In this document: positions 5,645 to 12,772 of the stretch, piece by piece
Layout of the letters: every line of letters starts with the position of its first letter
Position numbering within the stretch: the stretch's first letter is position 1
Origin: DASTSN01 sp035760665
GTDB taxonomy: Bacteria; Bacteroidota; Bacteroidia; Chitinophagales; Chitinophagaceae
Direction: 5' to 3'
Length of the DNA: 14,805 nucleotides
Assembly (NCBI GenBank): GCA_035760665.1
Contig: DASTSN010000112.1
Coordinates: forward strand, 1 to 14,805
The notes under the pieces: generated by a model
Told to the model about the DNA's origin: nothing
Databases searched by the model: none
What the model saw: only the letters and a program-made list of their open reading frames with translations
Program-made: the position numbers and the translations under genes

Positions 5645-6577
5645 ATGTTTTATTTCGCTGACTACAGAAAACTGGTGCTACTGAAGTACATGGAAAAAAG
5701 GGCCGCGAAAGAATTATCCCTGCGTCTGACTCAACCTACTCCACGAAAACTCAAGGATGAATGTGCAGCCATAGTTAAACAGAGATTTCATCCAAAGGAT
5801 CAGAGAGTTTTGTATGTATTTTTCGGTTCCGGGCAAAGTAAGAGAGAGTGTCTTCAAGCCATCGAAGACTTTAACATAAACAAATTCAAACCATTACTAA
5901 ATTTTATTAAAGGATCAGTTTCTGATCCAGATGCTAAACATATTGAGCTTTTAGCATGGCTGATAGATTTCGAGCCCAGACCTTTTGATCAAACAAAGTC
6001 ATATGATAATCCTGAATCAATTGAACTGATTGAAACAATAGAGCCGGAAAAGGAAGAGGAGGAAGATACTGCTGAGGAAGATGCGATAGTGGATGATGGG
6101 AAGACTGATAGAACAAGAAAAAGCGCAACTGCTGGGGGGAATCCCGGGCCAGGCACGGGGAGAATATCTCTTTTTTTTATGACCGCCACAAGGAAAAAAA
6201 TTTTCCTTTTTGGTGGAGTTGTTCTGCCGGTTTTAATAATTGCCGCTATTTATTGGTTTTCGAATGACAAGCATTCGCGCACGTCGATGTCTGGCACAGA
6301 AGGCTGTATGTATTGGAGTGGTGATCATTATCAACCAATACCATGTACAAAAAAAATGGGTAACAAATTAGTCATAGCGCTGGATACAATGAAAGTCAGG
6401 CGGTTTAGGAAAATTACCCGCCCGGATACCATTACCCGAAAAGATAAGGGCTACGTGTGGTACTCAAAAATTGATAATAATGTTGAGTTCTATACTTCAC
6501 CTGGAAATCACCCTGTTCAAATTGATTATCACTTAAAGCCCATTACGGATCATATTATTGATATCTACTGTAAGTAA
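5645..6577 (+). CDS. Single-pass membrane protein of a Bacteroidota family, function unknown
   Basis: A 310-residue protein, the only clear plus-strand gene here. Residues 1-115 are a helical, basic cytoplasmic domain with a recognisable IELLAWLIDFEPRPF segment (100-114). About 125-175 is a highly acidic then Gly/Pro-rich linker. Basic residues at 182-185 lead into one membrane helix (186-205). The remaining 105 residues, outside the membrane, contain CMYWSGDHYQPIPC (C221 and C234, possibly a disulfide) and a conserved-looking ITRPDTITRKDKGYVWY stretch (257-273). I have an impression of similar C-terminal domains in other Bacteroidota but know no function. No enzyme motif is seen. The topology resembles anti-sigma or signal-coupling proteins, but the N-domain does not match any I know. 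ATG at 5645 is used; the ATG at codon 16 is an alternative. Neighbours on both sides are on the other strand, so it is monocistronic. Confidence 0.8.
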   Translation: MFYFADYRKLVLLKYMEKRAAKELSLRLTQPTPRKLKDECAAIVKQRFHPKDQRVLYVFFGSGQSKRECLQAIEDFNINKFKPLLNFIKGSVSDPDAKHIELLAWLIDFEPRPFDQTKSYDNPESIELIETIEPEKEEEEDTAEEDAIVDDGKTDRTRKSATAGGNPGPGTGRISLFFMTATRKKIFLFGGVVLPVLIIAAIYWFSNDKHSRTSMSGTEGCMYWSGDHYQPIPCTKKMGNKLVIALDTMKVRRFRKITRPDTITRKDKGYVWYSKIDNNVEFYTSPGNHPVQIDYHLKPITDHIIDIYCK

Positions 6578-6719
6578 CCGCCAAATAGCTGCTGATATCA
6601 CCTGTTCTTTTTATAATTCGGTTGGTAGGCATTTGATATTAAGGCCCCATTGCTGGATTAGTTGCCTATTGCTCATATAAATTGCCCGCCCAAGGCCAGT
6701 GAGATACACACATATTACG

Positions 6720-7271
6720 TCACTGCTTCAGGTAATGATGTGCCACGCATCCTGATTTGAAAATTAAGGTGTTAACCAGCTTCAAATCAAGCCTTTCCTG
6801 GAGGCTGCCGGCATCCAGCAATGGCCGCCCTTTCCCCACCATCACCGGATGGACAACTAAATTAAATTCATCGATAAGGCCTGCTGCTATCAATTCAGGA
6901 AGCAAGCTTACGCTATCTACTGAAATGTTTTTGCCGGGCTGCTGTTTCAGTTTCAGCAGCTCTTCTGCAGGATTGCTGCGTACAATCCGCGTATTTTCCT
7001 CAGCGCTGTTTAATGATCGTGAAATAACAACCCTGTCGATCGAAGTGAGCCTTTGGGCAAATTTATTTTCACCTTCTGTGCCCGATTGTTCTTTTGCAAC
7101 ATCGGCCCAATAGGGAAACATAAGCTGATACATGATACGGCCGAAAAATAGCAGGTCAACATTGGCCATCATTGCTGTGAAATAATCATAAAGCTCTTCA
7201 CTGGGATTAAAAATAGTGTGATCGCAATAGCCATCCAGGCTTATATTCATACCAAATGTTACCGTTCTCAT
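6720..7271 (-). CDS. Dihydrofolate reductase / RibD C-terminal-like protein
   Basis: A 183-residue cytoplasmic protein of the RibD_C (YwjB/YyaP-like) group in the dihydrofolate reductase superfamily. Seen: an N-terminal strand and loop MNISLDGY (8-15), LFFGRIMYQLM (41-51, the usual GR-x-TY position), VVISRSL (81-87), and GLIDEFNLVVHPVMVGKGRP (131-150), the family's most conserved part. Length is normal. The family would bind NAD(P)H and reduce a pterin- or pyrimidine-like substrate, but members of this subgroup are mostly uncharacterised. The glycine-rich strand-loop that usually contacts the cofactor reads NISVDSVSLLPEL here (115-127), lacking the usual GG or GS, so cofactor binding may be altered. 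It has its own promoter 133 bases after the esterase gene and is probably not part of the glycan locus. Confidence 0.85.
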   Translation of the reverse strand: MRTVTFGMNISLDGYCDHTIFNPSEELYDYFTAMMANVDLLFFGRIMYQLMFPYWADVAKEQSGTEGENKFAQRLTSIDRVVISRSLNSAEENTRIVRSNPAEELLKLKQQPGKNISVDSVSLLPELIAAGLIDEFNLVVHPVMVGKGRPLLDAGSLQERLDLKLVNTLIFKSGCVAHHYLKQ

Positions 7272-7287
7272 TTTACTGGTTTTCTAT

Positions 7288-7319
7288 CAAAAATATCATA
7301 TAATATGAAATAGGACAAG
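7288..7319 (-). promoter_or_regulatory. Bacteroidota-type promoter of the RibD-like gene
   Basis: On the minus strand a -33-like CTTG (7316-7319) is followed after 20 bases by TATTTTTG (7288-7295), a full match to TAnnTTTG. The box ends 16 bases before the ATG, giving a leader of about 10 bases. A 13-base palindrome TCATATAATATGA (7296-7308) fills the spacer, where a repressor would block the polymerase. This is the best promoter in the window. Confidence 0.6.
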
Positions 7320-7326
7320 GGCCATC

Positions 7327-7360
7327 CGGTAGAATGTGTTCGCCTTTGAACATACGGTAG
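7327..7360. promoter_or_regulatory. Inverted repeat flanked by direct repeats, possible regulator site
   Basis: TGTTC (7337-7341) and GAACA (7348-7352) form an inverted repeat around 6 bases, itself flanked by the direct repeat CGGTAG at 7327-7332 and 7355-7360. It lies just upstream of the -33 element of the RibD-like gene, a usual activator position. The stem is too short and lacks a T run, so it is not a convincing terminator for the esterase gene. Confidence 0.35.
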
Positions 7361-7404
7361 ACGAAAAATGCTGCCGCTGAAACAAAACCTTTGCTAATTT
7401 TCAC

Positions 7405-8799
7405 TTACTCTGCAACCGGCCAGTTATCAGTACGGAAAGGGCCAACAGGTAAACCTTCCGAAGAAAAAATATTACCGATAGCGGTATTTGAGAAACCGTA
7501 TCTTACCGATTCAGGTTTCTCTACCTTTTTGCTCCAAACGATCAGTGCATCTTTTTCTACCTTCGCGGATGCTTCATAGAAAACATGGTCTGCTCCGGCT
7601 ATATACAAGGCAACTGGTGCTTTGCCATTGATCTTGAGAGAAGTGGGAACGTTGGTGAAATGGAGCACTGCCTTGCTTTTGCTGATGCTCATTTCTTTAA
7701 ATACCGGACTTCTCCAGGTAAATCCGGTTTTACCATAATTCTCCCCAAGCGCCCAATTGGCCAGCCTGTTGCCAACTGTTTTCTTATCCTTGGGATGAAT
7801 ATCTTTCACATTATCTGTAACGTCTGTTATTACTACCATACCAGTTCCGGCAAGAACACTGCTGCGTGCCTGTGCCTCGCGAAGCAGTGCAGCCTGGTAT
7901 TCCTTGTCGTAGGAGAACGGCGCTATCTGAACATAGTAAAACGGTAGCGGTTTATGCCATGCATCACGCCATGCCTGTATCATGCCCGTGAACAACTGTG
8001 TGTAGGTATCGGCAGTGTTCACGTTGGCTTCTCCCTGGTACCAGATAACTCCCTTTATGTTGAAATTGGTTAGAGGAGCTATCATCGCGTTATAAGCATA
8101 ACCCTGTTTATACGGCCACCAGGCTGAGGGAACTAACTTAGCGGCAGCCGCAGAAAGCCGGGGCTCACCGGTGACAAGATGGTCCGGCGCCCATACTTCA
8201 GCCGGTGTTCCTCCCCAGCTGGCATTGATCAGCCCAACCGGTACCCCTAACGATTTCTGTAGTTTCGCCCCGAAAAAGTACCCCACCGCACTGAAGGACT
8301 TCAGGCTATTGCTGTCGCATACTTCCCAGCTTCCAGGACAGTCGTCCTGGAGATATGCAGCCGTAGTCTTTGGTATGTTAAAGAACCGGATATTATTGTT
8401 ATTACAAACCGGCAGCTCCTCTGTTATCTGCCGGATGCCGTTATAGTAGCTGTATTCCATGTTAGATTGCCCTGAGCATAACCATACTTCGCCGATCAGG
8501 ATGTTTTTCAGCACAATCTCATTGGATCCTTTCAGTCTTATTTCATAAGGTCCTCCTGCTGCTGGTGTATGCACTTTCAAAATCCACTTCGCATCACCGT
8601 TTGTGGTGACTGTTGCTGTTTTGTTATCCCAGCCCGTAAATACCGTAATTTTTTCTGAAGGGTTTGCCCATCCCCAGATAGTTACACTGTCGTTTTGCTG
8701 TAACACCATGTTGCTGCCAACGAGTGCCGGCAACCTGATTGCGGCATGAAGCATTGCAGGTAACAGCAGTACAATGCTGTAAGAGAGGAGTTTTCTCAT
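7405..8799 (-). CDS. Sialate/carbohydrate O-acetylesterase (SGNH/SASA family)
   Basis: A 464-residue secreted esterase. MRKLLSYSIVLLLPAMLHA is a clear signal peptide, so the start is set at 8799; the frame is open up to 8922 but that would bury the signal and overlap the fucosidase gene. After a small beta-rich domain (about 20-100, with GSNMVLQQ and WGWANPSEK) comes the SGNH hydrolase: nucleophile S112 in LCSGQSNMEYS, GGTPAEVW at 196-203, WYQGEAN at 253-259, and the catalytic pair D333-x-H335 in VKDIHP. The order and spacing match sialate 9-O-acetylesterase-like proteins, which in environmental Bacteroidota often act on acetylated plant glycans rather than sialic acid. It would remove acetyl groups in the periplasm so that the neighbouring glycosidases can act. 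It follows the fucosidase gene by 103 bases, same strand, probably one locus. Confidence 0.88.
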   Translation of the reverse strand: MRKLLSYSIVLLLPAMLHAAIRLPALVGSNMVLQQNDSVTIWGWANPSEKITVFTGWDNKTATVTTNGDAKWILKVHTPAAGGPYEIRLKGSNEIVLKNILIGEVWLCSGQSNMEYSYYNGIRQITEELPVCNNNNIRFFNIPKTTAAYLQDDCPGSWEVCDSNSLKSFSAVGYFFGAKLQKSLGVPVGLINASWGGTPAEVWAPDHLVTGEPRLSAAAAKLVPSAWWPYKQGYAYNAMIAPLTNFNIKGVIWYQGEANVNTADTYTQLFTGMIQAWRDAWHKPLPFYYVQIAPFSYDKEYQAALLREAQARSSVLAGTGMVVITDVTDNVKDIHPKDKKTVGNRLANWALGENYGKTGFTWRSPVFKEMSISKSKAVLHFTNVPTSLKINGKAPVALYIAGADHVFYEASAKVEKDALIVWSKKVEKPESVRYGFSNTAIGNIFSSEGLPVGPFRTDNWPVAE

Positions 8800-8902
8800 A
8801 ATCGTGCTTAATATTTTAGGAATTGTTTCAGTAGTATTCAAATTTGCCTGCGGATGGTTCATAGCTGTCCCAGGCAAGATGGCCCATTCGTTAGCAATAC
8901 AC

Positions 8903-10552
8903 TTATACGACCGCACCTTCAATTTTCAATACAAATGCATTTTTGCACGGCGGCTGTTCCGGCAACTGCACCTTTAATCCTTCCGGCGTTTGCTCGAAGC
9001 CCAGGCTGTCATTTCCCAGCAGGCTTACCCGGCTTACCTTTCCTGCCTGATCATTTGCAGCCAGTGTTTTAACTAATGCGGTTTTATCTGCCGGCCAGCC
9101 CAGCATAACTGCGTAAAGTGTTTTGCCTTTGGTGGTGAAACGGATATCTGCTGCTTCAAACGGTTTGCCTTTTCCTTCATTAAAACCCTGCGCGCTCAAA
9201 GCCACAACTGATTCCATGGCCGGCCCTTCCCCAAATAATTTCCAGGGACGCGTACTGTAAATAGCTTCGCTGTTGATCTGCATCCATGCGGCTACTTCTT
9301 CTACTACGGCACGCTCTTCACTGTCAATAGTGCCATCTCCACGTACTGGCACATTCAGTAAAAGGTTACCATTCTTGCTTACCACATCGGCCAGGGTATG
9401 TATCACTGTTTTAGCGCTTTTATAGCCTTTGTTATCAAACACGCGACGGTCGTAATGCCAGCCACCTATACAAGTATCGGTTTGCCAGGGCAAGGGTTCT
9501 ATCTGGTTGCTTTGTCCGCGTTCAATATCCCATACCATACATTTACGTTGCTGCCCGTTCAGCATCTTACCAAACAAGGCAGCCTGCAATTTTCCATGTT
9601 TCTTTATGCTGGTATTATATAAATGCGCCGCTATCTTTAACCCTGCATCGCTTATTGGCCAAAGCGGCAGCGCATTATCATCAAAATAAACAAGCTCAGG
9701 GCCATATTTATCAATGAGCTCAAGGGTACGGTTCAAAAATTTGTCACAGTAGGCTTTATCAGGCACGCTAGCGCCATTGCCCCAGTACCAATGCTCTCCC
9801 ATACTGTTGTCATTGAGGCTATCCTTGCTCAGCGCATGATTCTGCGCATACAGCTGCTGCGGATCATAACCATTCCACCATTTATTATTACCACCGGCCT
9901 TCGTGAGCTTACCATCGTAAGGCACGCCTGCATAAGGACCGCTTTTATCGGAACGCTGCGCTACCTCGTACCAGGTCCAGGCATGGGAGGCATGTACCGT
10001 TACACCAAAAGGCAGCTCCTGTTCTTTGGCTGCTTTTGCCCAGCCTCCAATGATATCTTTTTTGGGCCCCAGCCTGGTAGCATTCCAAGGCTGGTATTTG
10101 CTATTGTACAGGTCAAAATTATCGTGGTGATTGGCCATGGCCATAAAATACCTGGCGCCGGCCTTTTTGTATAAGGCAACTAATTCCTGCGGGTCCCAGT
10201 TCTCCGCCTTCCATTCATTTATCACATCCTTAAAGCCAAATTTTGAAGGGTGACCATATTTCCGTAAATGATACTTATACTGGTCGCTGCCTTCCTGGTA
10301 CATGCCCCTCGCGTACCAGTCGCCATATTCCGGCTGACATTGCGGCCCCCAATGCGCCCAAATCCCGAATTTTGCATCCCGGAACCAGTCCGGTACCTGG
10401 TACTGCTCCAGCGAATCCCAGGTGGGCCTGAAAGGGCCTTCGGCCATAAAATGATCTGGCCCCGTGGCTAACAGGTTGCGTGCGTAAAGATTAGATAGAT
10501 ACAGGGATGACAACCCCGTGGCTAAACCTTTTATCAGCGTTCTTCTTTTCAT
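8903..10552 (-). CDS. GH29 alpha-L-fucosidase-like protein
   Basis: A 549-residue glycoside hydrolase. The N-terminus MKRRTLIKGLATGLSSLYLS is a twin-arginine-like signal, so it is exported, perhaps folded. The catalytic barrel spans about 50-430: WFRDAKFGIWAHWGP (56-70), DWYARGMY (78-85), FMAMANHHDNFDLYNSKY (136-153), PFGVTVHASHAW (181-192), LVYFDDN (287-293) with D291 as the likely nucleophile by position, and NGNLLLNVP (394-402). A smaller beta-rich C-terminal domain follows (about 435-549). These are the usual GH29 landmarks. A segment of about 55 residues (200-255) after the HASHAW strand is longer than I expect and could shape the substrate pocket. The acid/base residue cannot be assigned by eye. 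It lies between the GH97 and esterase genes. Fucose, or alpha-L-galactose, removal is the expected activity; exact linkage is unknown. Confidence 0.88.
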   Translation of the reverse strand: MKRRTLIKGLATGLSSLYLSNLYARNLLATGPDHFMAEGPFRPTWDSLEQYQVPDWFRDAKFGIWAHWGPQCQPEYGDWYARGMYQEGSDQYKYHLRKYGHPSKFGFKDVINEWKAENWDPQELVALYKKAGARYFMAMANHHDNFDLYNSKYQPWNATRLGPKKDIIGGWAKAAKEQELPFGVTVHASHAWTWYEVAQRSDKSGPYAGVPYDGKLTKAGGNNKWWNGYDPQQLYAQNHALSKDSLNDNSMGEHWYWGNGASVPDKAYCDKFLNRTLELIDKYGPELVYFDDNALPLWPISDAGLKIAAHLYNTSIKKHGKLQAALFGKMLNGQQRKCMVWDIERGQSNQIEPLPWQTDTCIGGWHYDRRVFDNKGYKSAKTVIHTLADVVSKNGNLLLNVPVRGDGTIDSEERAVVEEVAAWMQINSEAIYSTRPWKLFGEGPAMESVVALSAQGFNEGKGKPFEAADIRFTTKGKTLYAVMLGWPADKTALVKTLAANDQAGKVSRVSLLGNDSLGFEQTPEGLKVQLPEQPPCKNAFVLKIEGAVV

Positions 10553-10575
10553 GGAATTTAGTTTTACTTATTAGT

Positions 10576-10600
10576 GCTAAATACGTACTAAACATTTAGC
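10576..10600. promoter_or_regulatory. Inverted repeat before the fucosidase gene
   Basis: GCTAAAT (10576-10582) and ATTTAGC (10594-10600) are perfect 7-base arms around 11 bases. Inside lies TACGTA (10582-10587), with CTAAA repeated on both sides of it (10577-10581 and 10588-10592). It sits 24 bases upstream of the fucosidase ATG in the 94-base gap after the GH97 gene. On the minus strand no T run follows, so it is not a terminator. An operator or processing hairpin is possible. Confidence 0.35.
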
Positions 10601-10646
10601 TTAATAGGATTTTTTTATACAAAACCGACTCTCTTTTGTTCTAAAA

Positions 10647-12611
10647 TCACTCAAGCACCATTACAAATCCACTATTTGCATTCAAGGTAAGATCAACCTT
10701 CTTTTGCCTTGCTGTGTTCAGAACTGTTTTTGAGAACAGCTCACCTTTTTTACCGTCTGTAAACAAGGTTGCCCGGCTTTGCTTAAATAAGGAAAGGTCA
10801 AGATCTACTTTCTTTTCATTTTTATCTCCATTAATACCGGCAAGATACCAGCGTTTACCACTTCGCCTGGCTATAACCGCGTATTTTCCGGGGTATCCTT
10901 CCAAAAATCTCACATCATCCCAGTTGTCAGGAAGATTTCTTAAAAAATCCTTCACATCCCCGGGTACCTGCGCCATTCCTTCCGGTGATTGTGCATAATG
11001 CTGTATGCCCGACAAGAATAAAACGGAAAGGGCCAGTTCAAAGGCAGGAGTAGTTCTCCTGGTACAATCAGACGATGTAAGCCCGGTGAGATTCATGGGT
11101 GTAAAATCCATCGGGTCGAATGCGTTCCTGGTGAATGGCAACATAGCGCAGTGGTTGGCTTGCTTGTTGGCTGCGTCCTGGTCAAATGTTACCATCTCCA
11201 TGCCATAAATTGCCTCTGCTGTCATAAGATGAGGATAGGTTCTTTGCCAGCCCCTTGGCAATGTAGCGCCGTGAAAGTTTACAAGCAGCTTATATTTTGC
11301 AGCATCATTCAAAATGTCGATATAGTATTTGATCATGCTTTGGCCGTCGCCGCCAAAGAAATCAATCTTTACACCTTTAATACCCATTGCCTGCAAACGG
11401 CTAAATTCCTTTTCCCTTCTTTCCTTCGTAAGCAACAGATCTTTAGGATGATAAGCGATCGTGTTCCAGTCACCCGCAGAATTATACCATAATATCAATC
11501 CAATATTCTTTTGTTTTGCATACGCCGACAGTTCAGCGATTTTATCATATCCTATTTTAGTGTCCCAGTCTGCATCTATCAGGCAATATTGCCAGTGCAT
11601 GTTATACGCATAGTCAATATATTTTTTTTGTTCATTGAAAGTGATGTTGTCATCCTTGCTATTGATCCAGCTCCAGCTGGCTTTTCCGGGCTTTACAAAA
11701 GAGGCATCCCTTAGCACTGTTGCAGGCGCTAAATCGGTGCCTAATGTTGACTCGACAATTGTTTTCAAACTTCCAATTGTAATAATACGCCACGGTGTAA
11801 GCCACGGCTTATTGCTTTCCGGTAAATAGCCCCCGCCTGTAAACACCTCTCTCGGATCGGCAAAGCCGATTGAATAAACAGGCGAGGCAGCGTCATTGAT
11901 CAATCTTGTGCCGCAATAAGTACCATCCAGTGCTGCTTCGGTGATCAATACCCATGTATCATTTGTTTTAAACAATGCAGGGTACACCCAGCCTGACTTT
12001 AACGGCGATACCGTGCCAACGGGAATATCCTGTAAATAATGTTCCTCATAAGACGGATGGCAATGCTCAAAACCTGTTTTTGCTTCACTCATGGGTTGTA
12101 ACCAGGCCCTTGTTCCCTTGTCAAATGCAAAGGAGGATTGTTCTTTAACGATCGTTTCATTATTTTTTATCCAGGGAAACCGGTACCGGAAAGCCACCCC
12201 GTCGTTCGATAACCTGAAAATGATATCCATTTTTTCCTTTTCATCATTAGCAAATGACATCACCAATTGATTGGCCTGGTAAAGAATGCTGCTTTTCTTG
12301 GCATTCTTGGTTTGGTAGCTATCTGTTACACGTGCCGGTTTTGATGTGGTGACCAGTTTCATGCCTTGTGTAAAATCATGCCCCTTCATCATCACACCTA
12401 ACGCCGAAGGGTGAATGACATTAACCCCGGATCTTTCTATCCCGTACTGAATTTCACCTGAAGCTGATAAGAATACATTTAGCACAATAGACTTGTCGGG
12501 ACTTTGTAATTGAGCAACCTGTTGCGCCTGTAACTGATTCGTTACTCCGATTCCCCGGCCATTCATGCCAACCAGGAGCCAAACTAAAAGCATTGTTTTT
12601 TTAATACTCAT
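10647..12611 (-). CDS. GH97 glycoside hydrolase, retaining alpha-galactosidase type
   Basis: A 654-residue secreted enzyme; start set at 12611, where MSIKKTMLLVWLLVGMNG begins the signal peptide (the open frame continues upstream to 12704 without a signal). The N-terminal beta-super-sandwich (about 30-290) includes SPDKSIVLNVFLSASGEIQY, the catalytic barrel (about 300-550) includes YCLIDADWD and GVKIDFFGGDGQ, and a small C-terminal beta domain follows. D417 in VKIDFF is the nucleophile position that separates retaining GH97 alpha-galactosidases from inverting alpha-glucosidases such as SusB. E472 in IYGME lies 55 residues later, the same spacing as D415/E470 of the Bacteroides thetaiotaomicron alpha-galactosidase as I recall it, and is the expected acid/base. 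It should remove terminal alpha-galactose in the periplasm. It lies 161 bases after the double esterase gene and 94 before the fucosidase gene. Confidence 0.88.
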   Translation of the reverse strand: MSIKKTMLLVWLLVGMNGRGIGVTNQLQAQQVAQLQSPDKSIVLNVFLSASGEIQYGIERSGVNVIHPSALGVMMKGHDFTQGMKLVTTSKPARVTDSYQTKNAKKSSILYQANQLVMSFANDEKEKMDIIFRLSNDGVAFRYRFPWIKNNETIVKEQSSFAFDKGTRAWLQPMSEAKTGFEHCHPSYEEHYLQDIPVGTVSPLKSGWVYPALFKTNDTWVLITEAALDGTYCGTRLINDAASPVYSIGFADPREVFTGGGYLPESNKPWLTPWRIITIGSLKTIVESTLGTDLAPATVLRDASFVKPGKASWSWINSKDDNITFNEQKKYIDYAYNMHWQYCLIDADWDTKIGYDKIAELSAYAKQKNIGLILWYNSAGDWNTIAYHPKDLLLTKERREKEFSRLQAMGIKGVKIDFFGGDGQSMIKYYIDILNDAAKYKLLVNFHGATLPRGWQRTYPHLMTAEAIYGMEMVTFDQDAANKQANHCAMLPFTRNAFDPMDFTPMNLTGLTSSDCTRRTTPAFELALSVLFLSGIQHYAQSPEGMAQVPGDVKDFLRNLPDNWDDVRFLEGYPGKYAVIARRSGKRWYLAGINGDKNEKKVDLDLSLFKQSRATLFTDGKKGELFSKTVLNTARQKKVDLTLNANSGFVMVLE

Positions 12612-12772
12612 TTTTATAACTATATGACTTACAATTTTATCAAATCCAATTGATGCTGTAAAACTACCCAGATGTTCGTTGATAGGGGGGCTCAAATGTT
12701 GCAAATCATAGCGGGAAATGTTTCAAATACTGATTTTAGTACCGGCATACAACCAACAGGTTCAGGTAATAT

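Noticed and set aside
6578..6719. Bidirectional terminator between the two convergent genes
   Set aside because: Expected from the convergent layout, but no stem followed by a T run could be found on either strand.
8800..8922. N-terminal extension of the O-acetylesterase frame
   Set aside because: It would put a clear signal peptide at residue 42 and overlap the end of the fucosidase gene; the start at 8799 is far better.
12612..12704. N-terminal extension of the GH97 frame
   Set aside because: The signal peptide begins at 12611; the extra 31 residues have no export signal and no family match.
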